DNA from: Prosapia bicincta
Lineage: Eukaryota; Arthropoda; Insecta; Hemiptera; Cercopidae
Assembly (NCBI GenBank): GCA_036971475.1
Contig: JBAIZL010000002.1
Location: 127,090,533 to 127,154,532 of the forward strand
Length of the DNA stretch: 64,000 bases
Direction: 5' to 3'
The translations under genes and the position numbers were made by a program. Under the pieces are notes generated by a model. The model was not told the origin of the DNA. It saw only the letters and a program-made list of their open reading frames with translations, and did not search any database. Below, piece after piece: positions 10,829 through 21,719 of the stretch (positions within the stretch are counted from its first letter, which is position 1; each line of letters starts with the position of its first letter).

Positions 10829-11181
10829 CTAAGTGTTACTGCTAGCATTTCCAAAGGTGGTATGGGATCTCTTACTGCATTTTCATTGCCTCTTATTGCG
10901 TCACTGATTCTTGCAGTCAATTCATCAAACGATCGAGTAGACATTCGAAAATAATTAAAGAATTTTTGTTCATCTCCCCTTAAATCAATTAAAACTATAT
11001 TGAACGCACCTTTTAAATATCTCGCATTATTAAATGGGTGAATCCAATATCTTCTTTTACTTTCCCTTTCACTAATATATTTGTACACTAAGAACCAAAA
11101 CACAACTTTCTTTTTGTAAACTTTTACTTGTTTATGATCAATCTCGTAGGAGAAACAACATGGAGTGAAGCCAGTCCCCAA
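10829..11181 (-). pseudogene. PIF/Harbinger transposase, exon 1
   Basis: The minus strand carries the family N-terminus: RRYWIHPFNNAR, then GDEQKFFNYFRMSTRSFDEL, ending in LAVTL. The exon stops at a consensus donor (AG|GTAAGT at 10829/10828) and joins exon 2 at 4021 in frame. No frameshift was seen in this exon. The start is uncertain; the 11181 start is a TTG, and a true ATG may lie upstream. Confidence 0.82.
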
Positions 11182-11283
11182 TGGAAAATAACTATCAAAA
11201 AGATAGGCTTGAAATGATGCACACTTACATTCTAGCTCATGTGCACTGAAACTCCGATAGGTATCAGATATAAAACTATCTCG

Positions 11284-11320
11284 GCGTCCCGATTACTTTC
11301 ACGCTCATGTGCACCAGCCC
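11284..11320 (-). repeat. Harbinger right terminal inverted repeat
   Basis: Reverse complement of the left end with a few mismatches, followed by the TAA duplication at 11321-11323. Confidence 0.9.
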
Positions 11321-12084
11321 TAAGAGTTGCTTAGCCTAATTTTTAGGACAAAGATGTTGTTTTTTAATTGTTTAAATGAAAAATAAACCAATGTTTTATA
11401 TCAATTAAGGATATTTAAGTAAATTTTTAATCATTTCTCCAAAATGTATACATGTATATGTTTTTTTAACCCAAACTTCATCTACAATTGAAATGTCCTC
11501 TTTTACTATACAAATAAAATTATTTTTCTAAAAAATTGTAATAACAAGAAAAATCAAATTTTATGTTATGTAATAAAAATATATTTTTTAAATTCAGTAT
11601 TGATTACTGTACTTAAAAATAATATAGAAACTATTATTACAAAGTTATTTGACTAGAATTCTAAAGGTTTTGTTTATTTAACAAAATGTGCTTAATATGG
11701 GTTTGGTTATTATTTCTCCTTTGATTCCATGATCATATTAGATTACTATTTGACAGTTTAAATAATATTGACCATAGTACTGAGAAAAAGCCATAATGCT
11801 GATCATTAAACTTTTCTCCATCCACATCTATCATTAATTAAAGAAGTTTTACTTGAACAAAATATTAATCAGTTCTTTTTTTTTAAACGAATAGTATGGA
11901 TGTGGGGTACAGTAATTGCTCTTATAAATTCTGCATTACCTATTTACTTTGGATAAGCCATGAACAAAATAAATTAATGTTTTGATAGTACCAGTTATTA
12001 TAACTAGATTTAAAACTAAATAAATGTTAATAATAATAATATGTTATTTTATATTATTGACTTTGCTTCAACGTTTACTTTCAG

Positions 12085-12133
12085 GAATGAAAATGAAAAC
12101 TCTAACTTAGACACTTTAGCCTTATGTCCCGAA
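12085..12133 (+). CDS. C2H2 zinc-finger gene copy A, coding exon 2
   Basis: The acceptor tttactttcag ends at 12084 and the donor GTAAGT starts at 12134. The exon is 49 nt (1 + 16 codons) and encodes NENENSNLDTLALCPE, entering in phase 2 and leaving in phase 0. Copy B has the same exon at 50753-50807 with one more Asn-Glu pair, a microsatellite-like difference. No stop; all splice signals are intact. Confidence 0.75.
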
Positions 12134-12308
12134 GTAAGTATTACAGCTATGTATGTTTTTTTGTTATTTTTTTACTAACTTTGTTGGAACTATATATAGG
12201 CTACAATCATTTTATTTGGTGACAAGCTATGTAAAAATGCCTGGTGGTACTGTATCTTTCTCAATAGGTTACTTATATTATTTGATTCCATCTTCACTTG
12301 AGATAGTT

Positions 12309-12540
12309 TTCACTAAAAACATATGGACAGTATGTTACACTTGCCTATAGTAGCACTTACTTCTTTGATTATTGAGGTTACTGTTTCAGGAGATGTGTGC
12401 CATTGTTAAATAACTGAGACCATAACTGAGTTGGGACAGATCTCCAGAAACCACCGTCCTCTATATTCAATAATGTAAGTGCTACTATAAGCAAGTGTAA
12501 CATATTACCATATGTTCAAGTGTTTTAGTGAGGTTACTTA
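12309..12540. mobile_element. Fold-back PLE terminus (~230 bp palindrome), copy A
   Basis: cttgcctatagtagcactta on the left is mirrored by gtaagtgctactataagcaa, and the pairing extends outward (cactaaaaacatatgg with catatgttcaagtgttttag). The same terminal sequence ends the large PLE palindrome at 44392-45271. Present in both gene copies. Confidence 0.75.
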
Positions 12541-12949
12541 TACTCAGGGCCTGCCTTGTGCTTGTAGCTAGTTTGGGGTCTGCCTTTGGTTATGTATTTT
12601 TACTAAGGTCTGTAACGTCATCCAATATAGACTTCTTAAAGTAAGTGTAGGACGTTCTTTGCATTGGACAGCCCTATTATAGAATCATGTAGAGATGAGT
12701 GTTTGTAATACACTTTAAAAACTGAGGAAAGTTAATTTTTACCCAGGAACTTGAAACATTGAATCTTTATTCACACAAATATCACACATTCAACTAAAAT
12801 TGTAATTATAATTTTAACAAGAATATTGTATTCAGTTTAATTTCTATATTTGGAATATCCAAGGGAATAAGAAATATCAACTTTTCGAAAATTCAACTTA
12901 TATCTATAAATCCGAACTAATTCCTATCATAGAAGAAAATACCATAGTT

Positions 12950-14960
12950 ATGTAAGTTTAGGTGATTTTGTGTGTTCCTCGACTCTTTGTTGGAAGCCTA
13001 ATGTAGAATTTGTTGCAGTTTATACAGTTTAAGTTGTATACGCTTGGCGCTTGTAGTTTATCTTTGTTGTTGGTGTTGTGTTGTATTTTGTTTTGTAGTT
13101 TGTTATTAGTTTTGTATGCTATTTCGTATCCTTTTTTTAAAAATTTTGGGCAATTTTATTTGATATTCTGTTTACATATGGTATTGTGATGTATTTGTTT
13201 TCCCTCCCTATAGTGTTGAATTTAGTGTGTTATTGTATATTGTGCCATAGTGTGTCTATTATTATGGTGATGTGTCCATTTGCGTACACTAAATATTTAA
13301 TGATGTCTAGTTTTTTGTTTATGTTTTCTGTGGTCATTAGTACTTCTTTGAGTATGTGAAGCATGGATCTAAAGGCAGCATGTTTGTGTTTGATAGAGTG
13401 GTTTGAGATGTGGATAAGTGTGTCTGTCGTTTTCGATTGCCTGTAAATGTTGAAGCTTTTTTTTTGTTTGTGGATTTTTGTTATGGTAAGGTCGAGGAAG
13501 TTTAGGGATCGGTTGATTTCAATCTCTGAGATAAACTGGAGTTTTGGGTGTATTTTATTAGTGTAGGTTAGAAGTCTTTTTCATTGTTGAGTGTTGCCTC
13601 TGTATAGTGTTATATCATTGACGTATCTGTGCCAGTAAATGGTTTTGTGTGTGTGTGTATTGTTTACTAGTATCTGATGTTTTCAATGTGTGGTAGGAAA
13701 ATTTTGCTTAGGTTGCTGCTGATAGGACTTTCCATGGGTAGGCCATCTATTTGGGAATAAAATTTGAGTTGTGGGTGAAATAGTTTAGTTTAGTGATGGT
13801 TTGGAGGATGTTTAGGATTTCGGTGGCGTGGGTTTTTGGTATGTTGTTCTATATTAATTGGCTTTAGGAAGTTCAGGGTTTCGGATACGGTATATTGATG
13901 TACATGTTTGTTATATCGAGTGATAGTAGTTGAATGGTATGGTATGTTTATGTCTTTTATTTTATTTATGAGTCTGTTTTTTATGTCTGTGTCTGTGTTC
14001 AAGTTAATAGATTGTCTGATTATTTTGACTATATGTTTTGCTAGTTAATGTGCAGGGGCATTTTGGAAGTTGATAATGCCTCGGATGGGGATATTGGGTT
14101 TGTGGATTTTATGGAGAGCACAGAAGATAGGTGCTTTTGCGTGGATTTGTTGTAGGTGGTGTTTTTGTTTGATGGTTTTGTGGTATTTTTCAGTTGTATC
14201 TGTATATAGTTGTATTATTTATTATGTATTCATTTCTTTTGTCCTTTAGGCTTTTTGTATTAATAATTAGTATGGCGATGCCTTTTGTCTCCTTTGTCAA
14301 TGCAATATTGTTTAGTTTTGGTTTTTGTTTTATGTTGGCAGAGATTTTAATTTCATTGTTTACGTTTTTGTTGGTTATGTTTTTGTGTTTGGTTAGGTTT
14401 TTTGGTCTTTGGTGTCAGTTTTTTGTATGGCTGTTTCAGTTTGTAGTGTAATGTTTCTATTTATTATGTTATTTGATTTATAATGTAGGTTGTATTTTAG
14501 GCCTTTGTTTATTAAATTCATTTTGTGTTATGTGCATTTAGTATTAGTGAGGTTAACTGTACGGTGGTAAAATTTTTGTGCGGTTTAAGAGTTTGTAGTT
14601 TTTTTGTTTTACATAATAGTTGATTAATCTTTTTGAAGTGTTTGTTTTTAATCCTTATTAGTTTATTTGTTGCCCCATTATTAGTGTCTAGTATGATTTT
14701 TAGTGTGAGGTGGTGTCCGAGATTTAGGTGAAGTTAGTATAGCCTATGGTTTAGTGAGTCTTTATTTTTGTATAAAGTTTTAATGCTTTGTTTTATGTAA
14801 ATAATTTCTGCTTTTTGTTTAGTGATTGTAGCTGCTTTTGTGTTATTGTTAATGTTTATTATTATGTGGGTGTTATGAATTAGGCATTGTTTGTTGCGTT
14901 GTATGTGGGCATGTTTTTCTAACCATTACGTGTTCTTTTGATTCTATAAATCTTCAAACT
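12950..14960 (-). pseudogene. Decayed Penelope-like element in intron 2 of copy A
   Basis: Minus-strand pieces, in order from right to left: FCALHKIHKPNIPIRGI (PLE N-terminal region, about 14110), KNRLINKIKDINIPYH (about 13950), QIDGLPMESPISSNLSKIF (RT motif, about 13720), the active site as YVNDI with the first Asp changed to Asn (about 13610), and a GIY-YIG remnant YNLNCINCNKFYI (about 13020). Many stops and frameshifts. In copy B the segment 13354-14309, which holds the RT core, is missing. Confidence 0.75.
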
Positions 14961-15113
14961 GAATCAAGGTTATCAGTAACTTCCAATAGTAGTGTACTGT
15001 ATATGTTGACTTTTAGTGCTATGACACTAAAAAACCTACATTTGATTGATGCATCAAATTTCACATGATATTGTTTTAAAATTATGACTAAAATTAAACT
15101 ACAATTTTTAATA

Positions 15114-15299
15114 TTAGAACATCATATACATATACAGTAGGCTAGGGACATTTGGAGGAAGGAAGCGAACAATGATATCACCACATTTTAATTCACCTGG
15201 AAGTGAGGGCACGTTATCAATTGATAATATAGATTTTTTGGACAAACCTTTTCCAGCTAAAAACTTCTTAACTTTTGTCACAAACTGATAAAAAATCAT
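15114..15299 (-). pseudogene. pogo-type transposase fragment, copy A
   Basis: 61 open codons match the catalytic centre of pogo transposases: FLAGKGLSKKSILSIDN followed by DIIVRFLPPNVPSL, aligning with the region around LLIDNAPCHP in the element at 6848-9322 but clearly a different, older family member. The same fragment lies at 54900-55085 in copy B. Confidence 0.75.
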
Positions 15300-15580
15300 T
15301 CCGCAAATATTTCAAAAACAAAACTACACTTTTTTGTGCTTTGTAAAAAACTGGTAGGTGATCAGGCCTTCTTTAAATCACCATGAGTCATGCATTGTTT
15401 ACATTTTACTGTAGGTACATTACTGAAAGGATTGTCTTTCGGTTAACCAGGGTTTGGTATTTGTAGCTTTCCAAGGATAATTAATACATAATTATGAGGA
15501 ATAATTTATAGCTGTATAGAGTATAAGTTGTTTATTTCAATAATATTCAGAAATAAAACAGTTGCTTTGTTATTGTATAG

Positions 15581-15656
15581 GATAATGAGCCTCATTCCAC
15601 CGAAGAAAGTCACACAACTCCAACTCATATTAATCATGCAATACCTCAAGGAATTA
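15581..15656 (+). CDS. C2H2 zinc-finger gene copy A, coding exon 3
   Basis: The acceptor attgtatag ends at 15580 and the donor GTGAGT starts at 15657. 76 nt (25 codons + 1) encode a His/Thr-rich linker starting DNEPHSTEESHTTPTHINH, phase 0 in and phase 1 out. Nearly identical to 55364-55439 in copy B. The exon joins 17546 in frame (A + GT = Ser). Confidence 0.75.
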
Positions 15657-16078
15657 GTGAGTGCAATAATATCATTTCTATACTTTAATTCTTCCCAAGG
15701 TAAGATGTTTGCATGTTTATATCAGAACATTCAAAAATCAGTCAGATTTGTATAAATAGTATGAAGTTGAATCAACTAGGTAGCCCTGAAAACACAAGAT
15801 GGACTAAATGATTTGTTCAAAACTTAATGCATAGGTACAGAAAAGGGTGTATTTATTTACTTTGCCCAATTAATCGATATTGCCAAAAAAATTATACCAT
15901 GTGATACAAAACTTTTTGTCACATACACCGTAAAAATAGCAATAACTTCTGCTCAGACCCCAAAAATTACAAATTTTTGATATAAAAACATATCACCACT
16001 AGTCTTCTATACAAGACGTATATCTATAGTTCCTGCGTAGTGATTTTCTAAGATGGAAAATACTGAGATTTGAGCAGT

Positions 16079-17450
16079 TATTATTATTATTACTAAAAAT
16101 TCGGAATGACTTTATTGGTGTAGAGCACTTAGCTGCAGCCCTTGTACTCTTTTCCCATCCCTACCACAGGACTAGGTTAGTAGATACCTATGTCTTTGCA
16201 GAAATCAAGTACCCACCTGATGCTAAAACTTCTGATATCTTCTTGTGTACATACCTGCCAGCCAAACCACTTTCTTCTTGCAGCCCCCAAAGCAGAGCAC
16301 TCACAGAGTACGTGGATTGGGCTTTCCTCTTGGTCCTCGTCGCATCTCTTGCACACAGGGGACCTAGATTTTCCAATTTTGTATTGAAGCCCCCTCAGAT
16401 TCCCATGGCCTGTGACCAGCTCTACAGTAACTCTGAGTTGATGTCTACTTAAGGAGAGTAGTTTGCTCCACAAATCTCCTGAGTAACCCCACAATACCTT
16501 GGATTTGTTACACCCCAAGATTGCATTGCATTCTTCCCTGCACAACCTATCTATATGTGCCGTGATCCTCTTGCGCCTCTCCTGAGGCGGCATGCCCACT
16601 ACCCTCAGCAACAGTCCTTGAGTTATACACCCTTGGTTTGCTAAGGCGTCAGCTCTCTCATTCCCTATCCAGCCAGAATGTCCTGGAATCCAGGTTGGGT
16701 TGAGCGAATTATACTCACTCAGCTCTCCTAGAGAAGCTATAGTCTCAGCCACCAGCCTAGAGCTGATACTAGCCTTACCTAAAGCCTTCAGAGCTGCCTG
16801 ACTGTCAGAGCAAATCCTGATGGTCTTGCCCCTCCTGCCAGACCCTATTATTTCCTCAGCATATAGTTTGATCGCGAGCACCCCCCCCCTCCCTGGAAGA
16901 CAGAGTTGTAGTCCTCCAGGCGATGACAAAAATCTGTCTTGGTGTCTCGGTCCACTAAATCCTACTCCCAACCCTTCCTTCATCTTGTACCCATCGGTGA
17001 ACCAGATTTCACCATGTTTGGGTCTACACTCCGCCCATGCCTCTCCTTGCAGGAATATGGATTTTGTAGTTTTTTTTTCCTTTTAAGAGTCAGTATCTTA
17101 TCCTGAGGTTCTATTCAGAGCTCTTTCAGTGAATCCCCAAATAGCCGTTTGCTACTTGTCTTCTACTGCCCGGTACAACTTAGCCGGTATGCAGTTTTCA
17201 TTGCCTCCATCCTAATTTGAAGACTCATGGATGGAAAACCCAACATAACCCTCATGGCCGCAAATGGTGTGCTTCTCCTTGTAGCTGTTATGCCTCTAAG
17301 GAAGATCCCCTGCACGCTGTCCAGCATTCTTTTACTTGTTTCTTTCTGTGCCCTGTCCCACCAGACGATTGAGGCAAAGTCCAACCTCGGCACCACAATG
17401 GCGGAATAAATCCAGTTCATTACTACTTGAGGTAGGCAATGATAACGTTG
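16079..17450 (-). mobile_element. 5'-truncated non-LTR retrotransposon (RNase H-bearing) in intron 3 of copy A
   Basis: Minus strand. The RT C-terminal region lies at 17420-17163 (YSAIVVPRLDFASIVWW), then RNase H at 17010-16600 (WFTDGYKMKEGLGVGF, CSDSQAALKAL, WIPGHSGWIGNERADALA), then a Cys-His knuckle (C-X2-C...H-X4-C: PVCKRCDEDQEE, HVLCEC). The 3' end is a short TAA repeat at 16079-16092, as in I-type elements. The second RNase H acidic residue is lost around a C homopolymer (16881). Copy B lacks the insertion. The clade (I/LOA/R1 group) cannot be settled by eye. Confidence 0.8.
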
Positions 17451-17545
17451 ATTGATTTTACACCTGAAAAAAAACCAAATTGTAAATGATTGAAATCAAT
17501 AGCTTATCTAATCCAATCCATAATTCCTTCTATTGTCTGTTCTAG

Positions 17546-18645
17546 GTAATTTACCAGTAAACGTCAAAGGGAACATGGGCACAACATTGCATAAATATAT
17601 GGAATGTAATTTTTCTACCAGTAATCAAAACAAAGTTGGAATCCATAATCAAAGAGATAAAACAGAAAAAAAATATAAATGTGTACAGTGTGAATTTTCT
17701 ACTGCTGATAAAAATTGTCTTAATATACATGTTAGAAGACTACACAAAAGAGAAAAACCTTATAAATGTGATCAATGCAGTTATTCTGGTGCTATTAAAT
17801 CCGATCTTAATTCGCATGTTATGAGGGTACACATGAAAGAAAAACCTTATAAATGTGCACACTGTGATTATTCTGCAGCGTCTAAATTTGATATTAAAAT
17901 ACATTTACAAAGAATACACATTAAAGAAAGACCTTATAAATGTACACAATGTGATTATTCTGCAACAGTTAAATCCAGTCTTAATGTCCATATTATGAGA
18001 AACCACATCAAAGAAAAGCCTTATAAATGTGTACAATGCGATTGTTCTTTTCCTATTAAATCCGTTCTTAATATACATGTTAAGAGCGTACACGAAAAAG
18101 AAAAACCTTATAAATGTACACAATGTGATTATTCTGCTGCGTCTAAATGTGATATTAAAATACATTTACGAAGAATACACATTAAAGAAAAACCTTATAA
18201 ATGTCCACAATGTGATTATTCTGCTGCTACTAAATTTGAAATTAAAATACATGTTGAGGGTGTACACTTCAAAGAAAAACCTTATAAATGTACACAATGT
18301 AAATATTCTGCTGTTGCTTTATCCATTCTTAATAAGCACTATAGAAGAGTACACATAAGAATAAAACCTCATAAATGTGGACAATGTGATTATTCTGCTA
18401 TTGATAAGTGTCTAATTAATACGCATGCGAGGAGGGTACACATAAAAGAAAAACCTTATAAATGTCCACAATGCGATTATTCTGCTGCTGCTAAATTTGA
18501 AATTAAAAAACATGTTGAGAGTGTACACTTCAAAAAAAAACCTTATAAATGTACACAATGTAAATATTCTGCTTTTGCTTTATCTGATCTTAATAAGCAC
18601 TATAGAAGAGTACACAAAAGAGAAGATTCTCATAAAGGTGCATAA
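17546..18645 (+). CDS. C2H2 zinc-finger gene copy A, finger exon (11 fingers)
   Basis: The acceptor gtctgttctag ends at 17545. The exon opens with a short linker (NLPVNVKGNMGTTLHKYMEC), then 11 tandem fingers of exactly 29 residues, pattern C-X2-C-X12-H-X4-H, most starting YKC.QCDYSA and joined by H.KEKP linkers. Finger 1 starts near 17674. It ends at a TAA (18643-18645) created inside what would be finger 12. The likely role is sequence-specific DNA binding in the nucleus; no KRAB or ZAD domain is visible. The finger frame has no internal stop, whereas everything downstream is decayed, so this is the only plausible functional finger domain in the window. Confidence 0.88.
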
Positions 18646-21250
18646 TGAGATAATTCTGTTGCTGCTAAACCCGATCTTAATAAGCACTATAGAAGAGTAT
18701 ACAAAAGAGAAGATTCTTCATAAATGTGCTCAGTGAGATTATTCTGTTGCTGCTAAACCCAATCTTAATAAGCACTATAGAAGAGTACACAGAAGAGAAG
18801 ATTCTTCATAAAGGTGCACAATGAGATTATTCTGTTGCTGCTAAACCCAATCTTAATAAGCACTATAGAAGAGTACACACAAGAGAAGATTCTTCATAAA
18901 GGTGCACAGTGAGATTATTCTGTTGCTGCTAAATCCGATCTTAATAAGCACTATAGAAGAGTACACACAAGAGAAGATCATCGTAAAGGTGCACAATGAG
19001 ATAATTCTGTTGCTGCTAAACCCGATCTTATTAAGCACTATAGAAGAGTACACAAAAGAGAAGATCCTCATAAAGGTGCAAAATGAGATTATTCTGTTGC
19101 TGCTAAACCCGATCTTAATAAACACTATAGAACAGTACACAACAGAGACAATCCTATTAAAGGTACACAATGAGATTTTTCTGTTGCTGCTAAACATGAT
19201 CTTATTAAGCACTATAGAAGAGTATACAAAAGAGAAGATTCTTCATAAAGGGGCACAATGAGATTGTTCTGTTGCTGCTAAACCCGATCTTATTAAGAAC
19301 TATAGAAGAGTACACAAAAGAGAAGATCCTCATAAAGGTGCACAATGAGATTATTCTGTTGCTGCTAAACCCTATCTTAATAAGCACTATAGAAGAGTAC
19401 ACAAAAGAGAAGATCCTCATAAAGGTGCACAGTGAGATTATTCTGTTGCTGCTAAAACCGATCTTAATAAGCACTATAGAAGAGTATACAAAAGAGAAGA
19501 TTCTTCATAAAGGGGCACAATGAGATTATTCTGTTGCTGCTAAACCCGATCTTAATAAGCACTATAGAAGAGTACACAAAAGAGAAGATCCTCATAAAGG
19601 TGCACAATGAGATTATTCTGTTGCTGCTAAACCCTATCTTAATAAGCACTATAGAAGAGTACACAAAAGAGAAGATCCTCATAAAGGTGCACAATGAGAT
19701 TATTCTGTTGCTGCTAAACCCTATCTTAATAAGCACTATAGAAGAGTATACAAAAGAGAAGATCCTCATAAAGGTGCACAATGAGATGATTCTGTTGCTG
19801 CTAAACCCGATCTTAATAAGCACTATAGAAGAGTATACAAAAGAGAAGATCCTCATAAAGGTGCACAATGAGATAATTCTGTTGCTGTTAAACCCGATCT
19901 TAATAAGCACTATAGAAGAGTACACAAAAGAGAAGATCCTCATAAAGGTGCACAATGAGATTATTCTGTTGCTGCTAAACCCTATCTTAATAAGCACTAT
20001 AGAAGAGTATACAAAAGAGAAGATCCTCTTAAAGGTGCACAATGAGATTATTCTGTTGCTGCTAAACCCGATCTTAATAAGCACTATAGAAGAGTACACA
20101 AAAGAGAAGATCCTCATAAAGGTGCACAATGAGATTATTCTGTTGCTGCTAAACCCTATCTTAATAAGCACTATAGAAGAGTATACAAAAGAGAAGATAC
20201 TCATAAAGGTGCACAATGAGATTATTCTGTTGCTGCTAAACCCTATCTTAATAAGCACTATAGAAGAGTATACAAAAGAGAAGATCCTCATAAAGGTGCA
20301 CAATGAGATAATTCTGTTGCTGTTAAACCCGATCTTAATAAGCACTATAAAAGAGTACACAAAAGAGAAGATCCTCATAAAGGTGCACAATGAGATTATT
20401 CTGTTGCTGCTAAACCCTATCTTAATAAGCACTATAGAAGAGTATACAAAAGAGAAGATCCTCATAAAGGTGCACAATGAGATTATTCTGTTGCTGCTAA
20501 ACCCGATCTTAATAAGCACTATAGAAGAGTACACAAAAGAGAAGATCCTCATAAAGGTGCACAGTGAGATTATTCTGTTGCTGCTAAAACCGATCTTAAT
20601 AAGCACTATAGAAGAGTATACAAAGAGAAGATCCTCATAAAGGTGCACAGTGAGATTATTCTGTTGCTGCTAAAACCGATCTTAATAAGCACTATAGAAG
20701 AGTACACAAAAGAGAAGATCCTCATAAATATGCACAATGAGATTATTCTGTTGCTGCTAAACCCGGTCTTAATAAGCACTATAGAAGAGTACACAAAAGA
20801 GAAGATCCTCATAAAGGTGCACAATGAGATTATTCTGTTGCTGCTAAACCCTATCTTAATAAGCACTATAGAAGAGTACACAAAAGAGAAGATCCTCATA
20901 AAGGTGCACAGTAAGATTATTCTGTTGCTGCTAAAACCGATCTTAATAAGCACTATAGAAGAGTACACAAAAAAAAGATCCTCATAAAGGTGCAGAGTGA
21001 GATTATTCTGTTGCCGCTAAAACCGATCTTAATAAGCACTATAGAAGAGTATACAAAGAGAAGATCCTCATAAAGGTGCACAGTGAGATTATTCTGTTGC
21101 TGCTAAAACTGATCTTAATAAGCACTATAGAAGAGTACACAAAGAGAAGATCCTCATAAAGATGCACAATGAGATAATTCTGTTGCTGTTAAACCCGATC
21201 TTAATAAGCACTATAGAAGAGTAAACAAAAGAGAAAATCCTCATAAATGA
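18646..21250 (+). repeat. 87-bp satellite made from a dead zinc finger, ~30 copies
   Basis: About 30 head-to-tail units of 87 bp (some 88) follow the finger exon directly. In the finger frame one unit reads HKGAQ*DYSVAAKPDLNKHY then RRVHKREDP, that is, one 29-residue finger in which the first Cys is Gly and the second is a stop (TGA). The His pair is intact. Most units share both lesions, so an already dead finger was amplified. Units differ at a few diagnostic sites (cccgat/ccctat, gtacac/gtatac, gctgct/gctgtt). There are no spacers. Confidence 0.93.
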
Positions 21251-21700
21251 GCACAGTGTGATTTTTCTGTTGATGCTGTATCCGATCATAATATACATGT
21301 TTTGTGTGTTACATTCACAAAACTTTTGAATATATACAATCTAATTATTCTGGCGCTTCCAAAGACATCTTCAATAGACTTGTGAGAAAAGTACACAAAA
21401 GAGGAAATCACCTAAAAATGTAGACAATATAATAACTGTATTTGTTCAAAATAATCCCATTTTAAAATACATGTTGTGAGTGTAAACTTAAAAAAACTAT
21501 GTTATTGCAAACAAAGCGATTATTTTGCTGCTGCTAAAGGTCTGAATATGTATGTTAGAAGAGTACACAAAAGTGAAATTCCTCATAAATATTCACTATG
21601 TATTATTCTGCTACTGATAAAGGCGCCCTTATTAGTATGCATGTTAGGAGAGTACAGAGTAGATAAAAATCTTAAAACATGCAGAACATGATTATTCTTC
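21251..21700 (+). pseudogene. Decayed zinc fingers downstream of the satellite
   Basis: Finger remnants with shifted frames: AQCDFSVDA (second Cys still intact at about 21255), CKQSDYFAAAKGLNMYVRRV, HKSEIPHKYS. These are older fingers of the original array that were not part of the amplification. Confidence 0.75.
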
Positions 21701-21719
21701 TGCTGCAAAATTCAATCAT

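Larger units (their letters stand above)
2376..11320. mobile_element. PIF/Harbinger DNA transposon, 8.9 kb with nested insertions
   Basis: The ends are inverted repeats of about 35 bp: GGCCCGGTGCACATGAGC at the left, and at the right the complement of GGGCTGGTGCACATGAGC; both continue with TGAAAGTAATCGGGA. The flanks carry a TAA duplication (2373-2375 and 11321-11323), and the empty site in copy B (around 49976) reads through as a single TAA. It encodes a DDE_Tnp_4 transposase on the minus strand and a MADF-BESS accessory protein on the plus strand. It lies in intron 1 of zinc-finger copy A. A PLE, a pogo element and fold-back repeats later inserted inside it. Both genes are broken. Confidence 0.92.
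11324..15990. repeat. Introns 1-3 of copy A, paralogous to 49985-55785
   Basis: Continuous alignment with copy B, broken only where copy B has the R2-like insertion (52031-54087). It includes two exons, a fold-back PLE end, a decayed PLE and a pogo fragment, all present in both copies and therefore older than the duplication. Confidence 0.88.

Noticed and set aside
14194..14451. 85-codon hydrophobic + strand frame
   Set aside because: Antisense of the decayed PLE; Phe/Leu-rich because of T-rich sequence.
17905..18358. Open frames overlapping the finger exon in other frames and strands
   Set aside because: Shadows of the regular 87-bp finger periodicity.
19464..20648. 394-codon minus-strand repeat protein
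   Set aside because: It is the antisense of the dead-finger satellite; openness follows from a unit divisible by three.
18646..21250. CRISPR-like array
   Set aside because: Units are contiguous with no spacers, the period equals one zinc finger, and the locus is eukaryotic.
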